In this document: positions 43,876 to 53,104 of the stretch, one piece after another
Layout: each line of letters opens with the position of its first letter
Numbering within the stretch: the first letter of the stretch is position 1
Source: Phycisphaeraceae bacterium
Lineage (GTDB): Bacteria; Planctomycetota; Phycisphaerae; Phycisphaerales; UBA1924
Assembly: GCA_026126305.1 (NCBI GenBank)
Contig: JAHCJI010000002.1
Span: 62,001 to 126,000, forward strand
Direction of reading: 5' to 3'
DNA: 64,000 bases
The notes under the pieces: model-generated
What the model saw: only the letters and a program-made list of their open reading frames with translations
Databases searched by the model: none
What the model was told of the DNA's origin: nothing
Program-made: the position numbers and the translations under genes

Positions 43876-44907
43876 ATGGCCGACGTGCGTGAGAGTGCGC
43901 TAATCGATTCGAGCATTGCCGTGGTGGGTGCGTATGGTCTCGTAGGCCGGGAGGCGCTCTCGATCCTCCATGCCCGTGGCGTGCCGGCGCAACGAGTGCG
44001 TGCCTTGGGTTCTTCGCGTTCAGCGGGAACAACCATCCCTTTCGGTCCTGGGTCTCTGACCATTGAAGAGTTGCGGGCGGGATCGCTTGGCGGATGCGAT
44101 GTCGCGCTGTTCTGCTCGGATGCCCAGACCGCCAAGGCCCACGCGCCCGCGGCGATACGCGAGGGCGTACGAATCGTGGACAATTCCTCGGCCTTTCGGC
44201 TTGACGATGGCACGCCGCTTGTTGTGCCGGAGATCAATTCACATTTGCTCGACGAAGGCCCCATGCTGGTGGCCAACCCGAATTGCTCGACCATCATCAT
44301 GCTGATGGCTGTTGAGCCTCTTCGGCGTGTCTTCGGCGTTCGATCGGTCATCGCCTCGACCTATCAGGCGGTGTCCGGGGCGGGGCGGGCGGCGCTCGAG
44401 GAATTGTTCAACCAGACGCGAGCGGTGCTCGATGGGCACGCGCCAGAGCCCAGTGCGTTTCCGGTGCCGTGCGCGTTTAATGTCTTCCCGCACGAGTCTG
44501 CGGTGGATCCTTCTACGGGGTTGAATGTGGAAGAAAGCAAGGTCATCGCCGAGAGCCGAAAGATCTTGGACATGCCGGACCTGGAAATCTTGCCAACGTG
44601 CGTGCGGGTACCTGTGGAGCGGTGCCACAGCCAATCGATCACCATCGAACTCGGCTCGCCGGCCACACTGGGGGCGCTGGCGGAGATCTACGGCGCCTTC
44701 CCCGGTGTGGCGTACAACGGCGATCCAACAGCCCTCATGACACCGCGCGACATCGCCGGTACCGACCTGGTCTCGATCTCTCGCCCCAGGCTGGCACGCG
44801 ACGGTCGGCGGATCTCGATCTGGGTGTGCGGCGACCAACTCCGCAAGGGCGCGGCGCTCAACGCCGTCCAGGTGGCCGAGCGGCTGGTGCGGCGGGACGT
44901 GGCCTGA
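43876..44907 (+). CDS. asd: Aspartate-semialdehyde dehydrogenase
   Basis: Reduces aspartyl phosphate for the Lys, Thr, Met and diaminopimelate pathways. 343 residues, normal. Motifs: IAVVGAYGLVGREALSIL (NADP loop), VDNSSAFRLDDGTPLVVPEIN, VANPNCSTIIMLMA with the catalytic Cys, STYQAVSGAGRAALEEL, and CVRVPVERCHSQSITIEL with the active-site His. Starts immediately after the stop of the preceding gene, so probably co-transcribed with it. Confidence 0.96.
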   Translation: MADVRESALIDSSIAVVGAYGLVGREALSILHARGVPAQRVRALGSSRSAGTTIPFGPGSLTIEELRAGSLGGCDVALFCSDAQTAKAHAPAAIREGVRIVDNSSAFRLDDGTPLVVPEINSHLLDEGPMLVANPNCSTIIMLMAVEPLRRVFGVRSVIASTYQAVSGAGRAALEELFNQTRAVLDGHAPEPSAFPVPCAFNVFPHESAVDPSTGLNVEESKVIAESRKILDMPDLEILPTCVRVPVERCHSQSITIELGSPATLGALAEIYGAFPGVAYNGDPTALMTPRDIAGTDLVSISRPRLARDGRRISIWVCGDQLRKGAALNAVQVAERLVRRDVA

Positions 44908-44927
44908 AGGCATGTCATGGTTGATGG

Positions 44928-44953
44928 AAAAAAGCCCGGCGGGTGAGCCGGGC
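44928..44953 (-). terminator. Intrinsic terminator of the small lipoprotein gene
   Basis: On the minus strand, GCCCGGC pairs perfectly with GCCGGGC around a 6-base loop and is followed by six T residues. It lies 28 bp after the stop of the lipoprotein gene at 44982. The stem and tail closely match those of the terminator at 8678. Confidence 0.88.
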
Positions 44954-44981
44954 GTGTCGGTTCGAAAGTGGTTGGGCGAAC

Positions 44982-45260
44982 TCAGTAGGGCTTGGGCTCT
45001 CGGCTGAGGCGGCTTGGCCGATCGACGTACCACAGGCGGCGCCAATCGGACCGCAGCATACGCGTGTTCTCGGTATTCATGATGGCGTACTCGTTGTCGG
45101 CGTCGACCCAGCGCTGGTCGAGCGTTTCGAGCTCGGGGGCCACGTTCCAACGGAGGTACTGGTGGCGGGCGTTGGACTGGCAGCCTGCCATCAGCGTCAG
45201 GCTGGCACCAACCAGAACGGCCGAAGCAAGGACACGGCGGGTGGTACGGCTGCGGATCAT
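44982..45260 (-). CDS. Small putative lipoprotein
   Basis: Protein of 92 residues: a lipoprotein signal with hydrophobic core VLASAVLVGASLTLMAGC (Cys about residue 26), then SNARHQYLRWNVAPELETLDQR and a charged C-terminus (TRMLRSDWRRLWYVDRPSRLSREPKPY). AAGGAAGG Shine-Dalgarno precedes ATG 45260; the frame continues upstream without signals. No family recognised. Has its own terminator, so it is a single-gene transcript. Confidence 0.8.
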   Translation of the reverse strand: MIRSRTTRRVLASAVLVGASLTLMAGCQSNARHQYLRWNVAPELETLDQRWVDADNEYAIMNTENTRMLRSDWRRLWYVDRPSRLSREPKPY

Positions 45261-45664
45261 CGGTGGCCTTCCTTTGCGTCTGCTGGGCTGGGGCGGCTCG
45301 TGGTCGCCGGGTGCTGAGTCTTGGATTCTATCGGCTCGGTGGCCCGGAGTTGCACCTCGGGCCGGGTTTCTGGCCGCTGTTGTACGGCCGAGAGGGGGGC
45401 TGGTCAAGCCCTCTGGCTGGGCTGTTCGCTTGTTGTAGGCTCGCGGTTCTAGCCAGTGGTCGCCTTAGACGGATACTCATGGCAGTAGTATGGTAAAAGT
45501 AAGGTTTCTGGATTCGGGATGTCGTCGCCTGCCATGAAGGCAGTCGATTGGGTCGGTTTGGCGTGGAAGTGAGCGTTGGATCCCCTCAATGGGGCGTTTC
45601 AGGGGCCCGCCGTGTTCGGCGCGCCGCTTGTAAGGAGTGGATGGAGTATCCAGGAGGACCCGCC
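45261..45664. other. Divergent spacer between the lipoprotein gene and clpB
   Basis: 404 bp. No gene is supported. It must hold promoters for both genes. No CIRCE element (TTAGCACTC and its inverse) is seen. A CCCCTCAATGGGG hairpin lies at about 45584 and CTTGTAAGGAG near 45628; a clear heat-shock promoter was not found. Confidence 0.5.
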
Positions 45665-48376
45665 ATGACACCCGACCGCCTCACCACCGCCGCCCAACAG
45701 GTGCTCGCCGCCGCCCAGGCTTCCGCCCTTGGGGCGGGGCATCCGGAAGTGGGCTCGCTGCACGTGCTCAGCGCCATGCTCGAGGACAAGTCCGGGCCGG
45801 CGGCGTCGGTGCTCGAGAAGGCCGGCGTGCGGGCCGACCGCGTGCGACAGGTGGCCCAGGCCGAGATGAAGAGCCTGCCGACGACCTCGTCGGCCCCAGG
45901 CCAGACCGGGCGCGAGATCATGGGCCTGCTGCAAAAAGCCGACGCGAAGGCCAAGGCGATGGGCGATTCGTACATTGCCACCGAGCACCTCCTGATGGCT
46001 TGTGCTCAAGAGGGCGGCGGCAAGCGTGTGTTCGAGACGGTTGGCGCGTCTCCCAAGGCCATCGAAGAAGCCGTCAGGCAGGTCCGTAAGGCCAGCGGCG
46101 TGCAGAATGTGACGGACCAGAACGCCGAGACCACCTACGAGGCTCTTAAGAAGTACGCCATCGACCTGACCGAGAAGGGCCAGCAAGGCAAGATCGACCC
46201 GGTCATCGGCCGCGACGAGGAGATCCGCCGCACCATGCAGGTGCTCAGCCGGCGCACGAAGAACAACCCCGTGCTCATCGGCGAGCCGGGCGTGGGCAAG
46301 ACGGCCATCGCCGAGGGCCTGGCGCTGCGGATCGTCAACGGCGACTGCCCGCAGGGCATGCGCGACAAGCGGATCATGGCGCTCGACGTGGGCCAGTTGT
46401 TGGCCGGCGCGAAGTATCGTGGCGAGTTCGAGGAGCGCCTCAAGGCCGTGCTGCGCGAGGTGACCGCCAGCGAGGGTTCGGTCATCCTGTTCATCGATGA
46501 ACTGCACACGATCATCGGCGCGGGGGCGGCCGAGGGCGCGGTGAGCGCGGGCAACCTGCTCAAGCCGGCGCTCGCGCGGGGCGAGTTGCGGTGCATCGGC
46601 GCGACCACGCTGGACGAGTATCGCAAACACGTTGAGAAGGATCCCGCCTTCGAGCGGCGGTTCCAGCCCATCTTCGTGGGCGAGCCCAGCGTCGAGGAGA
46701 CGGTCGCTATCTTGCGGGGGCTCAAAGAACGCTACGAGGCCCACCACGGCGTGCGCATCCAGGACGGGGCCATCCTGGCCGCCGCGCAACTCAGCCAGCG
46801 CTACATCGCCGATCGGTTCCTGCCCGACAAGGCCATCGACCTCATCGACGAGGCCGCCAGCCGCCTGCGCATCGAGAACGACAGCATGCCCACCGAGCTC
46901 GACGAGTTGCGGCGGCGCATCATGCAACTGGAGATCGAACGCGAGGCTTTGAAACTCGAGGAATCCAGCGACGGCAGCGCCAAGGAACTGGGCCGCATCG
47001 AGAAGGAACTGGCCGAACTCCAGGAGAAGAACCGCGCGCTCACCAGCGAGTGGGAGGCCGAGAAAGCCGAACTCGACGCGGTGAAATCCATCAAGGAGCG
47101 GATCGACGCCAAGCGTGTGGAACAGGAGCAGGCCCAGCGCCGGGGCGACCTCGAGACCGTGGCGCGCATCCAGTACGGCGACATCCGCGAGCTCGAAGCC
47201 GAGTTGGCCCGCGCCGACGCGGCCTTACGCGAGAAGGCCAAGCAGGGCGATCTGCTGGTCAAGGAAGAGGTCGACGCCGAGCAGGTCGCCGAGATCGTCG
47301 GCCGCTGGACGGGCATCCCCGTGTCTCGGCTGATCGAGAGCGAACGCGACAAACTCACGCGCATGGAAGAGCACCTGCGCGAGCGTGTCGTGGGCCAGGA
47401 CGACGCGTTGCGGCTGGTCTCCGACGCCGTGCGCCGCAGCCGGGCGGGGCTGGGCGACCCCGATCGGCCCATCGGCAGTTTCCTCTTCCTGGGCCCCACG
47501 GGCGTGGGCAAGACCGAGACGTGCAAGGCGCTGGCGCGGTTCCTCTTCGACACCGAGGAGGCGCTCGTGCGCGTGGACATGAGCGAGTACATGGAGAAGC
47601 ACGCCGTCAGCCGCCTCATCGGCGCGCCCCCGGGCTACGTGGGCTATGACGAGGGCGGGGCGCTCACCGAGGCCGTGCGGCGGCGGCCGTACTGCGTGAT
47701 CCTGCTCGACGAGGTGGAAAAGGCCCACCCCGACGTCTTCAACGTGCTGCTGCAACTGCTCGACGACGGCCGCCTGACCGACGGCCAAGGCCGCACGGTG
47801 GACTTCCGCAACACGATCGTCGTGATGACCAGCAACCTGGGCAGCCAGAAGATCCAGCAGATGACCGAGCAAGGGGCCGAAGACTGGGAGGTCGAAGCCG
47901 CCGTGCGAGACCTCATCCGCCACGGCCCGGGCGTGGACGTGGCCGGCAAGGGGCTGACGCCCGACATGGAGAGCGGCGAGATGAACGCGCGCCTGAACGT
48001 GGACATGCGCGGGGCGTTCTTCCGGCCTGAACTGCTCAACCGCATCGACGAGATCGCGGTCTTCCACCAACTCAAGAAGGAGCAATTGGGTGCCATCGCC
48101 GACATCCAACTCGCCCGCCTGCGCCAACGCCTTACCGACCGTGACATGGCCATCGAGCTCACCGACGCGGCAAAGTTGCAATTGGCCGCCGAGGGCTGGG
48201 ACCCCGCCTACGGCGCCCGCCCGCTGAAGCGCGCCATCCAGCAGCGCATCGAGAACCCGCTGGCCAGCCGCATCCTGGCGGGCGAGTTCGGGGCGGGCGA
48301 CACGATCGTGGTAGACGTGCAGGGCTCGGTGTTCACCTTCACGAAGGCGGGCACGCCCGAGCCGGCGGCGGGGTGA
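45665..48376 (+). CDS. clpB: ATP-dependent chaperone ClpB
   Basis: AAA+ disaggregase working with DnaK. 903 residues. N-domain about 1-145 ([24 protein letters not shown]). First AAA+ with [18 protein letters not shown] and [15 protein letters not shown]. Middle coiled-coil domain about 410-540. Second AAA+ with [19 protein letters not shown], the pore loop [12 protein letters not shown] and [17 protein letters not shown]. An insertion of about 30 residues ([20 protein letters not shown] onward) precedes the [10 protein letters not shown] sensor region, which explains the length above the usual 860. AGGAGG at 45652 fixes the ATG at 45665. Confidence 0.96.
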   Translation: MTPDRLTTAAQQVLAAAQASALGAGHPEVGSLHVLSAMLEDKSGPAASVLEKAGVRADRVRQVAQAEMKSLPTTSSAPGQTGREIMGLLQKADAKAKAMGDSYIATEHLLMACAQEGGGKRVFETVGASPKAIEEAVRQVRKASGVQNVTDQNAETTYEALKKYAIDLTEKGQQGKIDPVIGRDEEIRRTMQVLSRRTKNNPVLIGEPGVGKTAIAEGLALRIVNGDCPQGMRDKRIMALDVGQLLAGAKYRGEFEERLKAVLREVTASEGSVILFIDELHTIIGAGAAEGAVSAGNLLKPALARGELRCIGATTLDEYRKHVEKDPAFERRFQPIFVGEPSVEETVAILRGLKERYEAHHGVRIQDGAILAAAQLSQRYIADRFLPDKAIDLIDEAASRLRIENDSMPTELDELRRRIMQLEIEREALKLEESSDGSAKELGRIEKELAELQEKNRALTSEWEAEKAELDAVKSIKERIDAKRVEQEQAQRRGDLETVARIQYGDIRELEAELARADAALREKAKQGDLLVKEEVDAEQVAEIVGRWTGIPVSRLIESERDKLTRMEEHLRERVVGQDDALRLVSDAVRRSRAGLGDPDRPIGSFLFLGPTGVGKTETCKALARFLFDTEEALVRVDMSEYMEKHAVSRLIGAPPGYVGYDEGGALTEAVRRRPYCVILLDEVEKAHPDVFNVLLQLLDDGRLTDGQGRTVDFRNTIVVMTSNLGSQKIQQMTEQGAEDWEVEAAVRDLIRHGPGVDVAGKGLTPDMESGEMNARLNVDMRGAFFRPELLNRIDEIAVFHQLKKEQLGAIADIQLARLRQRLTDRDMAIELTDAAKLQLAAEGWDPAYGARPLKRAIQQRIENPLASRILAGEFGAGDTIVVDVQGSVFTFTKAGTPEPAAG

Positions 48377-48387
48377 GTTGGGACCAA

Positions 48388-49278
48388 TCAGTTGCTGGAC
48401 AGTTCCAGCGCCCGCTCGATCGCCGAACGGATCTCCGGTTCGTGGGTCCAGGGGATGAAGTGGTTGGCCCCGTGCAGGGTGTAGGCCTCGACCGTGGGCG
48501 CGTTGGTGAAGGCGGATTGCATGTACGCGACGTTGGTGTAGGGCACCAGCGTGTCGCGCGTGCCGTGGACGATGACCACCGGGCAGGTGACACGCTCGAG
48601 CACCTCGGCCAGCAGCAGCGTCTGCTTGCGTGCGTCGAAGATCTCCATGTTGCTGTTGCGCACCACCCGTGGCAGAAGGGGGTGCAGGCTCGCACCGGCA
48701 TAGTTGAACCAGCGCGGGTTCTCCAATTGCGGGTCGAGCGAGCCGGCGAGGATGACGATGGCGCCGATGCGATCGGAAAAGTCCGCCGCCGCCCGGGCCA
48801 CGATGGGGCCACCTAGCGAGTGGCCCACCAGGACGACGCGCTCCCCCTCGAGCAAGAGCGGCTCGATGGCGCGGGCCTGGTCCTCGAACGAGCACACCGC
48901 CGGGCCGCCGGTCTTGCCGAAGCCCAGCCGATCGATCGCGATGGCAAGGGTGCCGGGGATGGGTTCGCGGACGTAGCGGGCGAAGTTGCTCGCGTTGCCC
49001 GGCGTGCCGTGGACATAGATGATGCGTCGGTTCGTGGGCCGCGGGGCTTCATGGATTGAGGCAACGTAAGAGAGTTCGCTGCCCAGTGGGCTTTGGATGG
49101 CTCCACGGTGAAGCCCAGTCAGATTGGAGTCGGCGTTGAGCAGCGGGCCGCAAGCGTTGAGCGGGGCCAACAGCACAAAGCCTGCCACCCCATGGCGCCG
49201 GTGGAGCGGTGGGCGCGGTCCGTTCCTGGTTCGGCTCATGATTGAGCGGGGAACGTGTTTCCCGGCCCGTGTATTCAC
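48388..49278 (-). CDS. Alpha/beta hydrolase
   Basis: Protein of 296 residues. Catalytic elements: RIIYVHGTPGNASNF (oxyanion loop), VVLVGHSLGGPIVARAAADF with the nucleophile Ser, VIVHGTRDTLVPY with Asp and LHGANHFIPW with His. The N-terminus may be a lipoprotein signal (AGFVLLAPLNACGP). GTG 49278 is chosen because it overlaps the upstream nrtS stop as GTGA; ATG 49239 is an alternative. Substrate unknown. Confidence 0.82.
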   Translation of the reverse strand: MNTRAGKHVPRSIMSRTRNGPRPPLHRRHGVAGFVLLAPLNACGPLLNADSNLTGLHRGAIQSPLGSELSYVASIHEAPRPTNRRIIYVHGTPGNASNFARYVREPIPGTLAIAIDRLGFGKTGGPAVCSFEDQARAIEPLLLEGERVVLVGHSLGGPIVARAAADFSDRIGAIVILAGSLDPQLENPRWFNYAGASLHPLLPRVVRNSNMEIFDARKQTLLLAEVLERVTCPVVIVHGTRDTLVPYTNVAYMQSAFTNAPTVEAYTLHGANHFIPWTHEPEIRSAIERALELSSN

Positions 49279-49547
49279 CGGCGATACTGCCCGCGCAGGG
49301 CCCCGACGCTCGAAAGGGTCGAGACGACGTAGGGCACCATGACCGTCAGGCCCATCTTCAGTACTCGGTCAGGGCCGATCTCGCCTTGCACGATGGCATC
49401 CCCGTGGTTGATGGTGATCAGCACCGTCCCCACGACCAATGCAAACATCAGCCCTCGTCGGATAACTGATGGCCTTGTCGCAAGGTAAAACCAACCTGGC
49501 AACGGGGGCGCTGGCTGGGGTTGTCCTGACTCTGATGGCTGGTGCAT
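49275..49547 (-). CDS. nrtS: NrtS-like small nitrate/nitrite transporter
   Basis: Protein of 90 residues with two membrane helices. After a Pro-rich leader (about 1-24), RPSVIRRGLMFALVVGTVLITINHGDAIVQG and MGLTVMVPYVVSTLSSVGALRGQ match the NrtS family, in which the INxGDA motif joins the helices. Assignment is from this short pattern. Overlaps the hydrolase gene by GTGA. Confidence 0.75.
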   Translation of the reverse strand: MHQPSESGQPQPAPPLPGWFYLATRPSVIRRGLMFALVVGTVLITINHGDAIVQGEIGPDRVLKMGLTVMVPYVVSTLSSVGALRGQYRR

Positions 49548-49733
49548 CGGAGATGCTATCAAGCTGAGTCAGTGAACACCTGCTGCCCAAGCCTTGCTTC
49601 TGGCGACGAACTGGGGTTCTCCCAGGGCGGCAGTTCCTGTTGCTGACCCATCGAGCTCGACTTTGCACACAGAGCAAGAGCGATTCCATGACGGACTCGC
49701 AAGCCGAAACCGGGATTCAGTATGAACAGCGAT

Positions 49734-50315
49734 TCAGTACGTTTCCATCTCAAACTCTGGCGCCCGCGAGATCACCGTGCCGCAGCTCGGGCACGTGCGG
49801 CCTTCCTCGGGCCCGTCCCAGAAGTTGTCCATGGCCTTGTGCAGGTCGCGGTCGATGTGCTTGAGCAGGAAGGTTGCCTCGTGGACGAGTGTGTCGCACT
49901 TGGGGCAATACCAGCGCAGGCCGTCCTTGTGGGGGTTGCCGTGCTCGTCGAAGCCGCGGGGGAACTCGACGATCAGGCCGATGGTGTCCTTGGGCCGTTG
50001 CGGGCGATGGGGCACCCATCGCGGCAGCAGGAAGAGTTCGCCCTCGCGGATAATGACGTTGTGTGGCTCGGATCCGTCGAGCGGCCGCACGCGGACGGCG
50101 ATGTCGCCTTTGAGCTGGTAGAAGAGTTCCTCGGTGGCGTTGACGTGGTAGTCGTTGCGTGTGTTGGGACCGGTCGAGACGAAGATGATCGCGTCCTGGC
50201 TTTCATGGAAGAACTGCCGGTTCATGACCGGGGGCGTGAAGGCCTCGGGGTGCTCTTCGATCCACTTGAGCAGGTTGATGGTTGGGAAGGCGTTTGTCTT
50301 GCTGGTGGCTGGCAT
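49734..50315 (-). CDS. nbaC: 3-hydroxyanthranilate 3,4-dioxygenase
   Basis: Cupin iron dioxygenase of 193 residues that opens 3-hydroxyanthranilate in kynurenine or nitrobenzoate breakdown and de novo NAD synthesis. Iron ligands in NDYHVNATEELFYQLKGD and LPRWVPHRPQRP; the C-terminus carries the second, rubredoxin-like site, CPKCDTLVHE and CPSCGTVIS. GGAGG precedes ATG 50315. No kynurenine-pathway partner is in the window. Confidence 0.92.
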   Translation of the reverse strand: MPATSKTNAFPTINLLKWIEEHPEAFTPPVMNRQFFHESQDAIIFVSTGPNTRNDYHVNATEELFYQLKGDIAVRVRPLDGSEPHNVIIREGELFLLPRWVPHRPQRPKDTIGLIVEFPRGFDEHGNPHKDGLRWYCPKCDTLVHEATFLLKHIDRDLHKAMDNFWDGPEEGRTCPSCGTVISRAPEFEMETY

Positions 50316-50724
50316 GGTGGGCCTCCATTTCATCCGGGCTTCCACCCGCACGTTAGGCCGAATGCGGCAGCATTGCCCCCGGAACCAGGGTTGCAATCGG
50401 TGCGTAGGGTCGCCCATGACGGGCCCGAATGCGGTCCGCCCCTGGCTCCGGGCCGCCGTGCCTGAGTTTGGGCCCCTTGGCAATACCTTGCCTTGGGGCA
50501 TGACAACGCCGATCGGAACCAATACACTTCCGACCGCGCGGCTCGGGTTGTCCGGGCCCCATTCCAGACATATCCCTACCGAGTGGGGAAGATGCGGGCG
50601 CGGTCGGGCGTCGTGGACGCCAGTGGCCGAACCGGAACATTGGCTCGGGGCCGCTGTGGCCCAGACGAGCGATCGCGCTGGCAGTGCAACCAAGAGCAGC
50701 TGAGTAGAAAGGACACGTCCCCCC
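50316..50724. other. Divergent spacer; no gene seen
   Basis: 409 bp between the dioxygenase start and the DUF3467 gene. Several frames are open by composition only. No RNA motif or clear promoter could be assigned. Confidence 0.5.
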
Positions 50725-51057
50725 ATGGCCGAGAACCAACAGCAAGTGCAACTCCGCATCGACGAGAGCAAGATGCACACGACCTACGCGAACACCATCC
50801 GCAGCAGCACGACGCAGGACGAGGTGGTGCTGGACTTTGGGATTAACCTGCCCATGCAGGGCAACGACGGTCAGCCGGTGTTGAACTTCACCGTTGGCAG
50901 CCGCATCGTGACGAACTGGGCTGGCGCGAAGCGTCTGGCCATTTCGATGGGCCAGATGGTGCGTCAGTACGAGGAGCGCAACGGCGAGATCCAGCTCCAG
51001 CGCGGCGCGCCGGCCGGTCGGCCCGGCTCGGGCGATGGCCCTCGCCTGACCGAATGA
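50725..51057 (+). CDS. DUF3467 domain protein
   Basis: Protein of 110 residues. The DUF3467 pattern is clear: LRIDESKMHTTYANTIRSS, TQDEVVLDFGIN, SRIVTNWAGAKRLAISMGQMV. The last 25 residues are a Gln/Gly/Pro-rich tail. Small cytoplasmic protein of unknown role. It lies 61 bp before the GAF-HlyD gene on the same strand, so it could be the first gene of that run, but many bacteria carry it elsewhere. Confidence 0.88.
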   Translation: MAENQQQVQLRIDESKMHTTYANTIRSSTTQDEVVLDFGINLPMQGNDGQPVLNFTVGSRIVTNWAGAKRLAISMGQMVRQYEERNGEIQLQRGAPAGRPGSGDGPRLTE

Positions 51058-51118
51058 GCACGCCGATTCCTGCCAGAGACCCGGCCTCGGAACCGGGCCA
51101 GGGGGGCACCGCCACGCC

Positions 51119-53095
51119 ATGAGCGCTTCGGCCTCCGCATCGACCAATCGCGACGATATCGGCGGCCCCGGCCCTACGGCCGGAGGCTCGCCGCGTGCCT
51201 CCGTCGCGCCTGCGCAACAGGCTTTGGGTACGTACCTGCAAGGCTTGCTGGCCCGCATGTGCGAGATCTCTCGCGCCCACGCGGGCCTGGCCTACATCCG
51301 GCCCGGTGCGCAGCGTACGGGCGGTTTGGCTGCGATCCATTCCCCTGCCAGCGACCGCCTTGGGCAAGACGAACTGGCCCGGCAGCTTCGCGCCGACGCT
51401 TCGTTGCTCTCACGCCTGGCTCGGCTTGCGGAACGTGCCGCCGAGCAAGCCGAGCGTGGCAATCCCAGCGTCATTTCTGAGAGTGTCGTCCTCGGCGGCG
51501 TTGGAGCGCTGTATCACGCCCAGGCCACACATCGCGCGTTGGCCGTTCCATTGCTCGCCCAAGGCCAGGCCGAGGGCGCGTGCGTGGTGCTGACGCCGAT
51601 CCAGGGATCGTCGACCGAGCCGACCGAGAACACGCTGATCGTGGCCGCCGAAGGTTTTGAGGGCTTTTTGTGGGCGCAGCGGGCGTTGGCCGAAGCCGAG
51701 CGTACCGCTCGCCTTCGCGAGACGCTCGAGATGCTCGACGCGGCCCAGCGTGGCCCATCTGCGGGTTCGATGGGCAGCCTGTTCTGTGACGAATTGCGTC
51801 GGCGATTCGGTTGCTCGCGGGTCAGCGTCGGGTTGGTCGATGGGAACGACATCCGCGCTGTTGCCATCAGCGGCGCGGACACGATCGACCGGAGGAATCC
51901 CGCCGTCGAGTCCATCGAGTCGGTGATGGACGAGTGCGCGGATCAGGACATCGAGGTGGTGTATCCGCAACCGGAGGAGCTCACGCCGGCCGAACGGCGT
52001 GTGGTGCGTGCGCATGGCGACCTGAGCCGACGCTTTGGCCCCTCCAGCATCCTGAGCCTGCCGCTTCGAGTCGACGGCGATCTTGTTGGTGTGGCCGTGC
52101 TCGAACGGCCCGCGGACGATCCTTTCCCACCCGGCTCCCTTGGTTTGTTGCGGCTCGTGGCCGAGTTCATCGGGCCTGCGGTGTGGACTCGACGCCTGGC
52201 TGACCGTGGTGTGCTTCGCGTATGCCGAGACCGTCTGGCCGAGTTTTCGACCATGCTTGTCGGGCCCCGACACACGCTCAAGAAGCTGGTCGGGTTGTTG
52301 GTGCTCGCGGTGTTCATCGTGCTGGCCGCGTTGCCGATCCCTTCGCGAGTCCGGGCCGATGCCGAGGCAAAGCCGGCCTCGATTCGGGCGTTGACACCGC
52401 CGTTCAGCGGCTACCTGACGTGGGTTGGTGTCAAGCCCGGGGATGCCGTGGAAGCGGGGCAGGTCATCGCACGGATGGATACCACCGAACGCCAGGCACA
52501 GCTGGCCCAACTGGACGCGCAGTTCGCGGTGATCCGATCACAGCGCGAGGCGGAACTTTCACGCGGCCGCATGGAGCAGGCCGAGGTGCTGGGGCATCGC
52601 CTCAGCGAGATCAACGCGCAGCGTGAGTTCTTACGGCATGAGATCGAGCGTTCGCAGATCCGTGCGCCGATTTCGGGCCGTGTTGCCGGCACCGATCTGG
52701 AGCCATGGATCGACGCGCCCATCTCTCCCGAGACGACCCTGCTTCGGATCGTGGTCGACGACAGCGTGGTCGTGCTGCGCGTGGCCGAACGCGACGTGGC
52801 CGTGGCACAACGGCTGCTCGACCGTGACTCCGGCGCGGGCAGGCACGGGACCTTCTCGCCCAGCGCCCGTCCAGAGTCGCGGCTTGCCCTATCACTCCGA
52901 CGGATCAATCCACAGGCCGAGGCCGTGGTGGGTGGGAATGTCTATCTGGTTGAGGCGGAACTGAACGGCGACGCACCCGACTGGCTGCGGCCTGGAATGA
53001 CCGGCAAGGCTCGACTTCGAGCCGGCTGGACGACACCGCTTGCGCGGCTTGCGCGTCCTTTGGTTGATCGGGCCCAGATGGCATGGTGGTGGTAG
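51119..53095 (+). CDS. GAF-domain/HlyD-type membrane adaptor protein
   Basis: Protein of 658 residues. Residues about 1-385 are cytoplasmic, with a GAF-like domain about 210-360 (DELRRRFGCSRVSVGLVDGNDI, FGPSSILSLPLRVDGDLVGVAVLERP) and possibly a degenerate one before it. One membrane helix at about 389-406. Then a HlyD/RND-type adaptor: half-motif YLTWVGVKPGDAVEAGQVIARMD (432-454), a helical hairpin about 456-510, and the second half IRAPISGRVAGTD (514-526), followed by a beta-barrel. So a periplasmic adaptor is tied to a cytoplasmic sensor in one chain. 9 bp before the M50 gene. Confidence 0.82.
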   Translation: MSASASASTNRDDIGGPGPTAGGSPRASVAPAQQALGTYLQGLLARMCEISRAHAGLAYIRPGAQRTGGLAAIHSPASDRLGQDELARQLRADASLLSRLARLAERAAEQAERGNPSVISESVVLGGVGALYHAQATHRALAVPLLAQGQAEGACVVLTPIQGSSTEPTENTLIVAAEGFEGFLWAQRALAEAERTARLRETLEMLDAAQRGPSAGSMGSLFCDELRRRFGCSRVSVGLVDGNDIRAVAISGADTIDRRNPAVESIESVMDECADQDIEVVYPQPEELTPAERRVVRAHGDLSRRFGPSSILSLPLRVDGDLVGVAVLERPADDPFPPGSLGLLRLVAEFIGPAVWTRRLADRGVLRVCRDRLAEFSTMLVGPRHTLKKLVGLLVLAVFIVLAALPIPSRVRADAEAKPASIRALTPPFSGYLTWVGVKPGDAVEAGQVIARMDTTERQAQLAQLDAQFAVIRSQREAELSRGRMEQAEVLGHRLSEINAQREFLRHEIERSQIRAPISGRVAGTDLEPWIDAPISPETTLLRIVVDDSVVVLRVAERDVAVAQRLLDRDSGAGRHGTFSPSARPESRLALSLRRINPQAEAVVGGNVYLVEAELNGDAPDWLRPGMTGKARLRAGWTTPLARLARPLVDRAQMAWWW

Positions 53096-53104
53096 GAGTC
53101 TTCC

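Noticed and set aside
45261..45664. CIRCE or a classic heat-shock promoter before clpB
   Set aside because: The CIRCE inverted repeat is absent and no convincing -35/-10 pair was found.
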